From Entrophospora sp. SA101 (taxonomy: Eukaryota > Glomeromycota > Glomeromycetes > Entrophosporales > Entrophosporaceae), in NCBI GenBank assembly GCA_958430865.1, contig CAUDNR010001569.1, positions 34,411 through 98,410 on the forward strand: a stretch of DNA of 64,000 nt. The letters run 5' to 3'. The notes under the pieces are model-generated. The model was given only the letters and a program-made list of their open reading frames with translations, was not told the origin of the DNA and did no database searches. This document shows positions 32,367-44,795 of this stretch, piece after piece (positions within the stretch are counted from its first letter, which is position 1; each line of letters starts with the position of its first letter). Made by a program: the position numbers and the translations under genes.

Positions 32367-34500
32367 ACATTAGTAGCAATTATAAATATAATTGTTGTAA
32401 TTATCTTGTTAAAGGGAATAAGACCTTATTTATAACAACAATAACAATATAGAATTTGTTGCATCAAGTTGTGAATTAATATTTTATATTTTCTAAAATG
32501 AATAATTCGAATAATTCGAATAAAATGAAATATTAATATTAATATTAATAACAATAATGATTCACACATGTAATCGGCCGATTTCCAAAAATTTTATAAA
32601 ATTTATCGGAATGCCCAGACTTTGGCAATAATTTCAGATTTCAGATTTTCGGATTCGTCATATTTCCGGATTTAAGATTAATCATAGTAATAGGATAAAA
32701 AAAAAAAGGTTGAATTTAGAAAAGAAATTGGGTATTAATTATAATGATTTTGATAATTGATTAGTAAAATAAGCGATTTTTAGTCAAATGTATTCATTGT
32801 TTAACTTTCGGTTAAGTTATGATTTGGGATTTCGGTAAGATTTTTGAATTTCGGTATAGGTTTCAAAGTTGTAAATGTACAAAAGTACTTTTGTTCAGTA
32901 CTACCGAAAGGGGGTTTCGGTGAACATCCTTAATTTGAACGGATGGTAGGTAATATTGAATAATATTTGACCTGATAATAATAATAATTCATTAATATTA
33001 ATGCTAGAAGAGATCTATTGTAAATGTATTATTATTATGAATCCTACTTAATTCTTTGCCTAATAAAATGATTGGTTAAATATACAAAATGATTGATACA
33101 CATTTAGATCCAAGCTATAATACTAATACTGCACATGGAACTCGATAAAATGAATTTTTGTTATAACGGAATTTTTACATATTCATTTATAATAGAAATC
33201 AACTCAATGAGACGAATATTCTTATTGCTTAAAACAATTATAACTTGACGAGACGAATAATATCGGTTTATAGAAAGAAACTTGTATATAATTTTATAAT
33301 ATGATTTACGTATTGTTTCCATATTAAAAAAATATACGTTCGAAACCTATTCCAACGAACAAAACTTGCTCATTTTAAAATTCGTTAGGAGTAACAATTT
33401 GATGTATGACTTTTTAAACCGAGTTTTTTTTAAAAAAATATATATTAATTTCATTTTATCAAAGTTTACTTGCTTAATAAAACGATGCTTTGAGCCCGAA
33501 ACAACAAAGTACATCGGTTTAACGAGCTTCGACTGTGATATTTTAATACCTTAAAAAAATTTTTACAAAAATAAATATCATTTTCAATATTATTATTATC
33601 ACAATCATCATCATCATCACCAATTTTATAATTTTCTCCTCTTATATTTCCATAATCATCAATGATTGTAATATCCATATTAATATTATCATTGTTAGTA
33701 TTTTTTGGACATTTTAATTTGCAATTTAAAACACGTTCAGGTGTCAATTTGTTTCTTCTTTTATCATAAAAGAATAAAAGTGGACCACTATGAGTTACCC
33801 GGACAAAATCTCGGAGATCGATATCAGAGATACACCCTGAAATGCGGAAGTTTTATCCATTGCTATTCCATGGATAACAGGATTTGCCTTTTGGAAAATG
33901 TCCAAAGTAGGTGATAAAATTATCAATTTAACAAAATGAGACCAAATTTTTTGATTTGTCATTTCTTAAAATACTATATATCAATAATATAATCAATAAT
34001 AACTTGGTAAAAATTAAAAATCCGCATTTTTTTTTTTTGAATAGAATTATGTACGGGACATTGCATGATTTGAAAAAAATCATGCGCATGTCACATCTCT
34101 AAGAAAGATTGTCCAAATAAAATTTATAGTTAAAAATGCTCATTGATGTAAAACTATGACATGACATTCACAAAGGAAAGAACTTCTTTGCTCATTTCCT
34201 TATCCACTCCAATAGTTAAAACAGTCCTTGAGAAAATCTTATATGGTACAAAACAATAGGTTATCCAACATAATCTGGTGGGTGATGACATTGTACGTTG
34301 TCATTATTTTGCTATTTGAGAATTGTTATAAATAAATAAGTAATCATTCATTCTGGATCTCCATAAAAAAACAATATATAATGGTAGCAGTACAGAAAAA
34401 GGAACCAAATGAAGTCGATCCACATTTTTGTAAAATGCAAGTGTTTCATTATGAAAATCAATCTAACTTTTTATAATATAGAACAAAAGAATTAATTCGG
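32367..34500. other. AT-rich intergenic DNA, no gene supported
   Basis: Includes direct repeats (GAATAATTCGAATAATTCGA, 32498-32520), pogo-like scraps (TTGTTATAACGGAATTTTTA at 33158) and a minus-strand acidic open stretch (33747-33466, CPKNTNNDNINMDITIIDDY…KIGDDDDDCDNNN). That stretch starts with TTG and has no supporting splice context, so I leave it uncalled. Confidence 0.45.
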
Positions 34501-35580
34501 AGAACAAAAATGAATGGATGAATTAATAAACCAAATAGTCAAAGAAATGACACATTCATTATATTTACCTGACACAGACAGCATCCATTTTCTCTATCAT
34601 TTCAACCAACGCATCTTGCAACTTCATCACCTGCCCTTCCCACTTTTCCTCCTAGTCTTTCTTCTCTTCTTCCCACTCCTTAACAACAACTTCTTCGCCC
34701 TTCATATTCTTTCTCTGCGAGCCCAAGTTTTCTCAACAGTTTCTATACATAATTTGGACCAATAATAACCAGGTTACAATTTCTGGCACATGATTTAGGT
34801 ATTTATTTAAAATTTTTGTGTTACTTTCCTAATTGTAGTTATCATTGATACAAAAAATAAAAATTTAAAGATCCTGAACCGAAATGGGTTTTGATATTCC
34901 GTGCCAAATGGCGCAATTACTGTCAAAAAAAAAAAAAACTTTTTTAATTTAAAAAAAGACAAATTGCAGTTTCATCATCCTCGATGATATTGAAATGAAA
35001 ATATATGATTATCTTCTCACCGTGAATCATCTTGGTGAATTCTATTATATACCCTTAAACCACTTGATATTAAACTCGCACACACATAACCAAAGACGTG
35101 GTGAATTACCAGGCATAACCAAGTGATGGGTGGTTTATATAATGGAAAAGGAGGACGTGTCGCATTGTGATATAACCCAAGTAAAAGGGATTCATGGTAA
35201 AACAAATAAACGCTTAACTTTATCAATGATACACAAGAAAAATTGCGAACCGCCATGTAGTTGTGCTTCCAGAGTTTAAAACACAAGATATGGTCATTCT
35301 AAAACTGCAAGGCAAATATTAACCTGGTCACATTACCGATTGCTTCATAAATCCCGTATGCAAGGATAGTAAAACATGCAGATGTTGTGGACTCATCAAA
35401 CAAATTTGGGTCCCTTAAAACCTTTAGATGTACAACCTGCAAATCCGTTAAAGAATAAATAACAACTGGAAGACGATCAATAATTATGTGAAAAAATCCT
35501 ACAAATGAAACATGGCCTATCATTCCAGGCATAAAGTTCCATTAAAGGTCAATACGTGATCGAACAGCTCTGTCCATTTT
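34500..35580 (-). pseudogene. Possible decayed minus-strand gene (membrane-like exons and coiled coil)
   Basis: On the minus strand, 35532-35299 (from an ATG) and 35286-35017 are both open and hydrophobic: MPGMIGHVSFVGFFHIIIDR, IYSLTDLQVVHLKVLRDPNL; then LIKLSVYLFYHESLLLGLYH, PPITWLCLVIHHVFGYVCAS. The second ends at a GTGAGA donor-like site (35016). Nearer the low end, about 34740-34550, a coiled-coil reading appears with one stop (NMKGEEVVVKEWEEEKKD…MKLQDALVEMIEKMDAVCVR). Whether these belong together is unclear. I recognise no family for the membrane part. Repeated at 53979-55059. Confidence 0.3.
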
Positions 35581-35921
35581 CAAAAAAATTAACAATTTTG
35601 ACAATTTTATTCTATTCTTCGGATAATCATACTTGAACTGGTGTATAAAAAAGAAGCATTTTTTTTTTTAAAGAACTGGTGTATGTAGATTTGTTAGAAA
35701 AATGGTATAAAATTTTACATAGGAGGAATCGTCAAAGACCGTGTAAAAAAATGACCATCAAAATAATCTTATATACCAGTTCAAATGTTATTCTATCTAT
35801 CTATATATATAATTATCAGACAATTTACTGTCCAGATGAAAAAATTTATCATCTAAACCAACTTTTCCTTTTTCGTTATTCGTTGCATTATTGATCTTGT
35901 AATTAAAATTTCAACTTGCTC

Positions 35922-35960
35922 AAGCCATAGAGTTTTCCATGCGTGTGTACTCTATGGCTT
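35922..35960. repeat. Perfect 12-bp hairpin upstream of the zinc-finger gene
   Basis: AAGCCATAGAGT (35922-35933) and its exact complement ACTCTATGGCTT (35949-35960), with a 15-nt loop. About 590 bp from the start codon at 36547; copied at 55401-55439. Confidence 0.7.
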
Positions 35961-36546
35961 TGTTAGCTTTAAAGGTATATAGAGTTGTAAACAAACCGTA
36001 ATATATCTTTAAATTATATCAAGGTAACATGACAAGAGTAACCTTGCAACTTTGGAGTTTATACTCTGGACATTTTATTATAGGATGTCTATGTAGTGCT
36101 AAATACCTGGATGTATAGATTTAACATACATATGTAATTTTTTAAAAAATTTTATAAAAAAGTGATACAAAATTTACCTCTTTAAAAAAATTAACAATTG
36201 TTTTAGGGAGAAAATTAAAAATAATAATTTCATAATATAATACATTGTATTTTATACAATCATTTTTATAATGCATAAAAAATACAATTCAAAATTTTAA
36301 ATTTTAAAAAAGAACAAAAAAAAAATTTTTATTTTTTACACAAAAATTTCAAAATTTCCAAAAAAAATTTTTTTACTCTCTCTTTTTTCATCATTCGATT
36401 ATTATTATTTTAATTTTTTTATTTAAAAAATTAAAAACACATATATAATTTATAATATATGTATTTTAAAGAAAGTTAAATTGTATTCAAAAAGAAAAAT
36501 TATTTTACAATAAAACGGACAAAGAAATAATTTTCTCGATTTAAAT

Positions 36547-39500
36547 ATGGATTCACAAACTTTTGGATTCGATTTAATATCACAACCACAATTAACTCAG
36601 GTTTCTTTATCACAGCAGCAGCAACAAGAGGAACAACAGAAACAGCAAGAAGCAATTGCTACAACTTTAATACAACATTCACAATCAAATATTTCATTAG
36701 ATAGTTTATCAGCTACTAATAATACTCCACCTGCTCAAGCAATACTATTAGATAATAATAACTCAAATCAACAACAATCTACAGTAGTAATGACTCCTTC
36801 TACACTTACTACCACTACTTCCTCCGCTACTTTACAACAACAACAACAACAGCAGCAGCAGCAGCAGCAGCAACAACAACAACAGCAACAACAGCAACAA
36901 CAACAGCAGCAGCAGCAACAACAACAATCACAATTGCAACAATCACAGTTGCAACACCAATTACAACAACAGCTCCAACATCAAATCCAAGTCCAGCAAA
37001 TCCAACAACAACTTCAACATACTAATTCTTCATCTCAACTACAATCTATCCTCGCTTCAAATATTACTGCATCCACAACTACCGATGTCAATAATAACAA
37101 CTCTATTCAAACAACTATTCCATCAACTATTCCACAAGCTATTGTTCCATCTATCACTAATACCACTCAGATTGACAATACTTCTACAACTCAGTCAACC
37201 TCTATACCCACCACTACTAATACTACAACCACCACCACAACTCAAATCGCATCGTCAACCTCTCAATTGCCTAATACTTCTAATACTTTAACAATAAATC
37301 AATTGAACGAAATTGCCACTTCAAATCAAAGTTTATCTAATCCAATTTTGGTAAATCATCAAGATCAACTCCATGCTGCAATCGTTGTAAATAATTCTAA
37401 TCAAAACACTTTAGATTCCTCAAATCAAAATCAAGTTCCAATCGGAAACATCCCTCAAAACGTTACAATACCAGCCTCCTTAATACATCACCATGATAAT
37501 CCTAACATAATAGAACAACATCAAGCTCTAGTCTCTCAAACTGATCAACAGAATCAATTGACGCTTTCATCTGTTCCTGCTTCAAATCAAAATCAGGTTA
37601 TATTGTCAAATAATGAAGAATCTTCTGTACAAGCTATAATAAGTCAGGTTATGATAGAACATGCTAACAGGCAAAATGAAATATCTACTACTGGCATACA
37701 TCATCAACAGCAGCAGCAGCAGCAACAACAAGATCATCAACAACATTTAGACATTCAACAACAAAATCAAATGATTGATCAAATGATCATTAATAATAAA
37801 GTCGCGGTTCAGGCTCAAGTTCATTCTGATCCTCAAAATGCTGTTGCTAAAGTACAAGCCCAAGCTGCAGCCGCTGTCGTTGCTGCTCAGTATCAGGCAG
37901 AAGCTCAGGTTCAAGAAGCCCAAGTTCAAGCAGCTCAAGTAAAAGCTCAGGTACAAGCTCAGGTTGAAGCTGCTAAATATGCTGCCGCCGTTGTTGTTGC
38001 CCAGGCTCAAGCACAGGCCGATGCTCAGGTTCATGCTGATCCCGAAGCTGAAGCTCAAGTAAAAGCACAAGTGGAGGCTACTAGATACGCGGCAGCAGCA
38101 GCATTTGCTCAAGTACAAGCACAAGCCGCCCATGTTGAATTAAGAATACAAGAACAAGTGGACGTTGCTACTCAAATAGCTGTTGCCCAAGTTCAAACCG
38201 AGGTTCAAGCTGCTCAAATGGCCGTTGCTCAAGTAACAGCAGAAGTACGGGCTATCTCGAATTCTCAAATTCAACATCAGCAGCAGCAGCAACAGCAGCA
38301 ACAGCAGCAACAGCAGCAACAGCAACAACAGCAACAACCATCCCAACCTCTACAAAATTCAAATGATCCGTCATCAGTATTACTAATGTTAGATAATCCT
38401 AATCAAAATACACTTCAAAATAACCAATCTACCATACAAAATTCAGTGAATAATAATCAAATCCAACTCGTAGAAACTTTGTCAAATTCTCAAATAGTTG
38501 AATCAATAACTGCGGAACATAATCATCACTTAGCATTGGAAATTGTAAATAAAAATACACTAGCTAACGATATACAAGATAATACAGTTAACATCGCAGC
38601 GAGTATGATGAATCGATCGGTAAACACTCAAATGACTATTAACAATACTCCAGGGTTGGATACAATATTGTCTTCCACTACTACTGCTACCACCACTACC
38701 GCACAACAAACATCACTTCAATCACATCATTCGCCTCAAGAATCCTCATCTTCAACATCACCATCGCTGCCGCCTCCTCCTCCTCCTGTTTCATTACCAC
38801 CTTCATTACCACTGACGTTACCATTATCATCATCCATCACTACATTAGAAGCAACAACAACAATTAATGCTAATACTGTTGATGCAGAATTAATTAACAA
38901 TACTCCAGTTGTTTCTAACTCATGGAATTTGGCCCCAGATGGCACGGAAAATATTCCAGTAACTAATCCTCAAATGAATTTGATTGATATAGGCGATCAT
39001 CCTGTTCACGAGACAAATATTGTAGACCCGAATCTTAATAATAATAATAATAACCACGGCGATAACAATAATAACAACAGCACAAATAATAATGATGGTA
39101 ATAATAATAATACAATACAATCTGAACCTACTTTAACTTTTGTGACCGAACATCCACAATTGGATATTCAGAAGAAAACACCGAAATCATTAACCAATGA
39201 TGTTATAGAACAATCATCTTCACAAATACAAACACAACAAGTGCAGAACCAGCAACAACATCATTATTCACAACCTATAACAACTTCTACAGATATTTAT
39301 AATATTAGAAATCAAATACCTGAAAATATATCGCCCAGAAAAAATTCTTTAAACATTGGCACAAATCTACAACAATCTTCACAAATTCAAAGTATTTCTG
39401 AATCAATTAATAATAATAATAGTAATAATAGTAATAATAGTAATGATAACAATAACAATAACAACAATAATAACAACAATAATGATAATGATAATGATAA

Positions 39501-40951
39501 TAATAATATTACTAGCTGTAGCAGTGGTCAAAATATTAATGGCGAAATAAATCTCATTCATCTTCAGAGCGACCGAATTATCACATCTACAAATGCCAAC
39601 TCATCCATTATTACAAATTCATCCATTCCACCACCACAACCGTTAACACCAGATCCAACAACGATTAGCTTACCAACAAGAATGAAACAAACTGATTTAC
39701 ATTTTATTGTTGATTCATCAGATTCTACCGGCTCGCCTTTTTATAATCATGTCGAGTCTTCTCCGACAGCAACTTACAACAATATGCCGATAGATCAATT
39801 ATACATAGTATTGGGGAGACTTCAATTTCCAAATTTAAGTAAAGAACAACTTATTGCAAAAATTGAATCTTTCGAAAGTCAAGATAGTGATAAAAGAACT
39901 TCAAGATCACGGTCAACTTCTTCTACATCTTCCTCCTCCACTGTCAAATCAAAAATTTCACAATTTTCATCCTCTGATATAAAAAAAACCAAAAATAAAC
40001 GTTTAAGGAAATCGGATGATATCAAAGGTTAGTGGTATCTGTATATTTAAAAACTAAGGAGGTTTTTTAGTAAAAATTTTATATGTGAGCTTGAGACTTA
40101 CTTGAATACTTTCAAATTATCTTAATAGATGGAATCAATTCAAATTTAATCGCCACAGGCACTTCTTTTGATCAAATGGAAGCAATAGACTCTAGAATGG
40201 GAAACAGTAATAATAATGATAATAAATTGGAAACAATTACAATAGCTGAAACTTCTACCTCAACATCTTCAACATCAACATCAAAATCAAAGTCAATTGC
40301 CGTTTCATCTAATAAAGCTCAGGATAATCAAGATTCCGAGAAAAATGAAGTTCATCGATGTATGTGGAGAGATTGTTCAAAAGTATATACTACTTTGGAA
40401 TTATTAATTGCTCACGTTGGTGACACGCATATTGGTAGTGGTAAGGTTGGTATCAATAAAATGATAGAATCAGTCAAATTACTATATAAGTATACGCATG
40501 TTATTAACGTTAAAAAATTACATATATTCAAAAATAGTCAACGTATTTGTGTGACTGGGAAGGATGTACAAGAAACTTAAGACCGTTTACAAAAAGGCAC
40601 AAGATGTGTAATCATTTAAGAACACATACAGGGGAAAGACCATACGCTTGCAATGTTAATGGTTGTGGCAAAAAATTCTCAAGGCCTGATTCTTTAACAA
40701 CCCACAAAAAAACCCATTCAAACCATCGGCCATATGTTTGTCAACATAAAGGTTGTAGTAAAGCATATTATCACTCGAGATCTCTTCGTAAACATGAAAA
40801 ATCTCATGAAACGCCACGCACATTACATCCTTTACCAACTCCTGTTCATCCTCGTACTGCCACTCCTCCAACTCAAAATAATGGTGGTCCTGTACATCTA
40901 AATTTTTCTTCACCAAATCAAATGTTTTCATTAGAATTTGAAATTAATTAA
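36547..40951 (+). CDS. Giant Gln/Asn/Ala-rich C2H2 zinc-finger protein, GLI/ZIC-like fingers (copy A)
   Basis: Three exons: 36547-40027, 40129-40445, 40538-40951; 4212 nt, 1403 residues. The N-terminal 1200 residues are low-complexity: polyGln at about 96-127 and 576-596, Thr/Ser-rich stretches, and polyAsn at about 826-856 and 955-988. An Ala/Gln/Val helical block spans about 419-570 (VQAQVHSDPQ… AQVEAAKYAAAVVVAQAQAQ…). Four C2H2 fingers close the protein: C1238 (RCMWRDCSKVY, GLI-type first finger), C1271-H1296 (YLCDWEGCTR…HLRTH), C1304-H1326 and C1334-H1356, with TGERPY linkers. The CxWxxC pairs are typical of GLI/ZIC/GLIS (tandem CWCH2). The third exon join needs the GTTGGT donor after …HIGSGK. 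Likely a nuclear DNA-binding regulator; targets unknown. Confidence 0.85.
36832..36927. repeat. CAA/CAG (polyGln) microsatellite in the zinc-finger gene
   Basis: Mixed CAA and CAG codons encode about 32 glutamines. The tract has the same length and codon order in copy B (56311-56406). Confidence 0.9.
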
Positions 40952-41540
40952 TTAATTTAATTTTAACTTGATTGATTGGTGGTGTATATATGTATGTGTA
41001 TATTTATACTTATATTAAAAAAAAAAAAGAACTATTAAACAAGATCGATTTTTTAACTAATAGTAAAATTTTTTATCATCTTAGACTTCATGTAAGATTT
41101 TTTTTTATTTTGTAAATTTCAAAAAAAAATTTATATTCTTTATATATTATATAACAAAAAAAAAAATAATAAATAAAAAAAAGTTATAATATTAGCAACA
41201 GCTTTTATTACATGGAGATCCCAAATAAAGACTAGATTCTCGTCTGTGATATGATAACCCATATGTTTGGCACGTAATATGCAATATCACATATTCAGAT
41301 GTACGGGACACACATATGCCAAATTTACTAATCTCGTCATAACGAAGGATCTATTTTTTATGTTTAGTGCATTTTTTTTCGTATGTTTTCTACGCGCCTT
41401 CCTTCCATATTAAATCAATATTAATATTGCATTTTTCAATGCTAGTACTACTACTGAAAGTGTATTATTCCGTATTAGTGTTAGTGTTAGTATTAGTATT
41501 AGTATTAATATAAAAAACACGTTTTTCTAAATACATTTTC
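40952..41540. other. 3' flank of the zinc-finger gene; short TTAGTA/TTAGTG repeats
   Basis: AT-rich with A-runs; ATTAGTGTTAGTGTTAGTAT repeats at 41473-41508. No gene seen. Confidence 0.5.
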
Positions 41541-41559
41541 CACAAAAAATTTTTTGTAG

Positions 41560-42065
41560 GGCAAAACAGCTCAGATTATGTCAGAAATTGATGCATTCAT
41601 CGAGAGCTTGATCAAGAATTTTGAATATTCCAAGTCTCAAAGAAATCAGCAGCTTCATACAAAGAGAACATGGTCAAAGATTGGTGTTGCAGAAAGGGAT
41701 TATGTAAAAGAATATGCTCAATGAAGTTCAAAATAAACTATCCTCATCAACATCATCTTCATCAACATCCTCATCAATATCTTTCCCATCAACATCATCG
41801 TTGCAACACACCATTACAACTATATCGCCATTACAACACACCATCAACACCATCAACACCATTATTGTCATCAACTGTTTCAAAACATGATGGATTTTGC
41901 ACCAAATGTAATAACCATCACATACCTTGTTCTCCCCAATCCTTATATTCTCATCCCTTTGAATGCCCAAAATCACATTCATTTATCCTGATAATTATGT
42001 TAATTAGAATAGCTAGTACTGGAGTTAATTCTCATATAAAGGTCATAGCAAGAAGAGCAGCATAG
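41560..42065 (+). pseudogene. Fragment of a repetitive, probably mobile-element-associated protein
   Basis: Frame-changing islands: IMSEIDAFIESLIKNFEYSK, RTWSKIGVAERDYVKEYAQ, then a Ser/Thr-rich low-complexity stretch (LSSSTSSSSTSSSISFPSTS). In the frame of 41670-42065 follows a Cys/His cluster, GFCTKCNNHHIPCSPQSLYS with HPFECPKSH. I recall the KNFxYxxSQR…RTWSKIGVAERDYV then CxxCNxxHIPC order from multi-copy Rhizophagus sequences, but cannot name the parent element. Copied at 61039-61544. Confidence 0.5.
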
Positions 42066-42175
42066 AAGATATTGTACAGTTGAACGACTAATCATCCTTC
42101 ACAGGCTTGTGTATGGTATTTCTAACAGACTAGGCTTGTACGATCATGTAGAATTATCAATATCAGCGTCAAAGT

Positions 42176-42260
42176 TCAGTCAGCCCCCCAAGTGTACCCA
42201 TTAGGAATGAGTGAGAGCGTGCACTTAGGGAGGGTGGAATTAAAGCATTTTATTGGCTGC
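42176..42260. mobile_element. Tigger-type terminus
   Basis: TTCAGTCAGCCCCCCAAGTG (42176) has the CAGTC-GCCC start of Tigger termini and lies at the 3' side of the minus-strand Tigger transposase 42470-43700. The opposite terminus was not identified. Copied at 61655-61739. Confidence 0.5.
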
Positions 42261-42469
42261 ACGTAACTCACGTGACACAAATCAATTTATTATTTATCAT
42301 TAGAAGAGAGAAAAATTCAAAGACATGAATCTATCTGTTGCAGTTCGTTCCATTGTATTTGATTTAAGTTAATAAGTTTTTCAAGAGAATTAACAAATTT
42401 TGTTTGTTTGCTAGCATTTTCTTGTTGTATGGACAGTTTCCAAACCTTTTGAAGTTTCATTAGTACTTG

Positions 42470-43700
42470 TTAAACACTATCATCTTCTTCTTTATTATCA
42501 CTTCCTAATTCTGTCTGCTGCTTACACATTTCCACAATCATTTCAACGATTTTATCATCCTCGGGAATTTCATATACAATTTCTTCTTCTGGATTATTCA
42601 AGTATCCCTCAACAGATATTAGATCAAGAGTAGCAACAACCTGATGACCTATCATTAAATTGTTGATGTTATCAGATAGGTTGGTTAAATTAATATTGGT
42701 TTTGCCAGGAAGGATTTTGGTGTGATTCCAGCAGTTGTGGATAGTTTCAGGCATGACTTCACTTTAATCTTTAGTAATAATAGTATAATGTATTGCCTGC
42801 AATTCATCCATTTTTAAGTCTTTTATATTTTTTCCCTTTTCAACTTGACTTAGGATCTATTTGATATGTAAATGGTGATAATGTCTTTTGAATGACATAA
42901 TCCATCTGCTGGATTTTTTGATGTGGTATTCAGAGGGAAGAAATGAATATCAACATTTGGGAGAACCAAATCATCAATCTTATGACTTGGACAATTATCA
43001 ATTCTAAGTTTCTTTAGCAACCTCTTGGTCGAATTCCTGAAGCCAGTCTTGGAAAAGGGTTGTTAACATCCAAACCTTAGAATCACTATGATGTGCCATT
43101 TGTAAGTTATTTATGTTGATATTATTAAAGCATTATGGTTTTTTATATTTTCCAATTATCAATGGATTTGACTTGTGTGATCCATCAGAGTTAGCAACAA
43201 AGCAATTGAAAATCTTTTATTATTTTTTATGTCCAGAAAGTCTTGTGTAGCTAACATTTGATCTGGTTCTAATCTATAAAAAAGACTTGTTTCATCCATA
43301 TTGTATATTCTTTCAAGCAGATAGCTTGCACATTTATCTTTTAACAATGGCAAGGCTTCAATTATTGCATTTAGATCAGCTGATTATTCCTCTCATTGAA
43401 GCTTCCTTTCTTTAATTCCATTATGTCTTTTGAATTTATAGAGCCATACAGAGAAAATCTTCTGAAATTCCCAATACATTTGCTATTTATTTGGCTTTTT
43501 GATTAAAATAGCTTCATTTAAGATGGTTCTGTTTTGATTAAAATAAATACTTTGATGGCTAGTTCAAGTTCAGGGACTGTTACATTTTATGTCTTTTGGT
43601 ATCTGGATTAATAACTTCAGTATTTAAGTATTTTTTCAGAATTCTTGTTATTGCAAGTGTGCAATTTGAGTTTCCTATTTGATAGGCTATTTTAGTGTTC
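42470..43700 (-). pseudogene. Tigger/pogo transposase, decayed (DDE domain recognisable)
   Basis: Read from high to low coordinates with frame changes. NTEVINPDTKRHK leads to the CENP-B second DNA-binding domain (LELAIKVFILI…NRTILNEAIL, WLYKFKRHNGIKERKLQ). Then come the first catalytic Asp in YNMDETSLFYRLEPDQ, WMLTTLFQDWLQEFDQEV, DNCPSHKIDDLVLPNVDIHF with the second catalytic region, FFPLNTTSKNPADG and MPETIHNCWNHTKILP. An acidic tail follows to a stop at 42470. Several frameshifts and stops. Pogo-type transposases cut and paste DNA into TA sites. The duplication breakpoint (43121-43126) cuts this gene, and copy B keeps only the 3' half (61949-62605). Confidence 0.75.
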
Positions 43701-44350
43701 AACACACAGCTAGGATTTACTTTGCCTACTGACTTACTGTTGATTCCACTATCTTACAACACACAGTCAGGATTAAGGTTGCTTGCCGAAACTCCTCCAG
43801 AAATCAATCAGCAGGATTTCGGCAGGTTACACATTAATTGTTTATTAGAGTTTTGGCAGAGTTTCGCATTTTGAGGTTTTGCCATTTTGGCATAGTTTCA
43901 ACAGGATTTTTGATAAGATTTAAATATAGTTTTGCCATGGTTTCAGCAATTACTAAGGAGGTTTTGCCCACAATAAGGTTTCTGGTCCAAACTGTTTCTC
44001 AAAGCCCAAACTAGTTTGAGCAATTTGGGCTTCCCAACATTTTCTATAAGCATGAACATTAAAAAACTATATGAATCAACTTGTTTTAACTTAAACAACT
44101 TTAAAATAATTTCGCCCAATTTCAGCTAATAACAAAAAGTAGTTTGGACTTATAAAAAAATAATTTTTGCCCAAAGTATTTGGGCAATTTCGGCTACTAA
44201 TAGAAGCAGTTTCAACCAGAAACCTTAGCTCACAATCTTAGTCAGGATATTCCAAATATTTGACACACAGCTAGGACTTAATTTGCCAACTGAATTATGG
44301 TCAATACTTCTTTTATCTTTTGACACACAGTCTGGATAAAAGATCCCTAG
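43701..44350. repeat. Imperfect direct repeat flanking an AT-rich insert
   Basis: ACACACAGCTAGGATTTACT…ACACACAGTCAGGATTAAGG at 43699-43783 recurs as ACACACAGCTAGGACTTAAT…ACACACAGTCTGGATAAAAG at 44261-44346, about 80 bp each and about 560 bp apart. The DNA between has GGTTTTGCC/TTTCGGC-type short repeats. It could be decayed element ends; unassigned. Confidence 0.5.
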
Positions 44351-44787
44351 ATTGTTTAACCAACTATATCCCAAAGACATCTCCCTGAGATGTATTTCAA
44401 TAATTAAGGTTATGGTTTCTTACAGTACTCAGCAAAGGTTTCCCTATATCAGTTTATTAATTATTGAAGAATTAATTGTTAATTCACAGGTCAAGATTAT
44501 TTAAGGTAAATATTTTATGTGTTTATTCAGTGATAATATTATTGTTACAATGTTATTAAAGTGTTAGGAAAGCAATAATTATTAGATCAATAATTAAGAA
44601 GATTGTTATTATGAACATGATAATTCTAACTTGGTCTAAGACCAAGCCCTTTTATACCTCTTAGGGTATTACAAATAACATGACTTTTACTCTATTTTGT
44701 CCAATAAAATATGCTTATTGATATTAAACTTCTGTATTGCTTGCTTACTAATTAATAATTACTAATGCTAAGTAAATATTTAGGTCA
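44351..44787. other. Intergenic, no gene seen
   Basis: AT-rich; ATTAATAATTA-type repeats. No supported frame. Confidence 0.4.
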
Positions 44788-44795
44788 ACTGAGCA

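Larger units (their letters stand above)
30719..43126. repeat. Duplicated 12.4-kb unit, reference copy (A)
   Basis: This interval recurs after the N gap: 32043-43126 as 51522-62605 (offset 19,479) and 30719-32119 as 62600-64000 (offset 31,881). Offsets stay constant across about 11 kb, so there are no net indels, including in the polyGln and polyAsn tracts. In copy A both ends are contiguous with unique sequence (UTP30 upstream, Tigger transposase downstream), so A looks like the parental arrangement. The repeat period is 12,402 bp. Confidence 0.93.

Noticed and set aside
36832..36930. Possible CRISPR-like or satellite array
   Set aside because: It is a CAA/CAG polyglutamine tract within a long coding exon; no spacers, eukaryotic context.
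37747..38346. Leu/Cys-rich open frames on the minus strand inside the zinc-finger gene
   Set aside because: They are antisense shadows of the A/Q/V and polyGln coding repeats.
43699..44346. Pair of LTRs from the ~80-bp direct repeat
   Set aside because: Copies are too short and diverged, no target duplication was found, and no retroelement coding lies between them.
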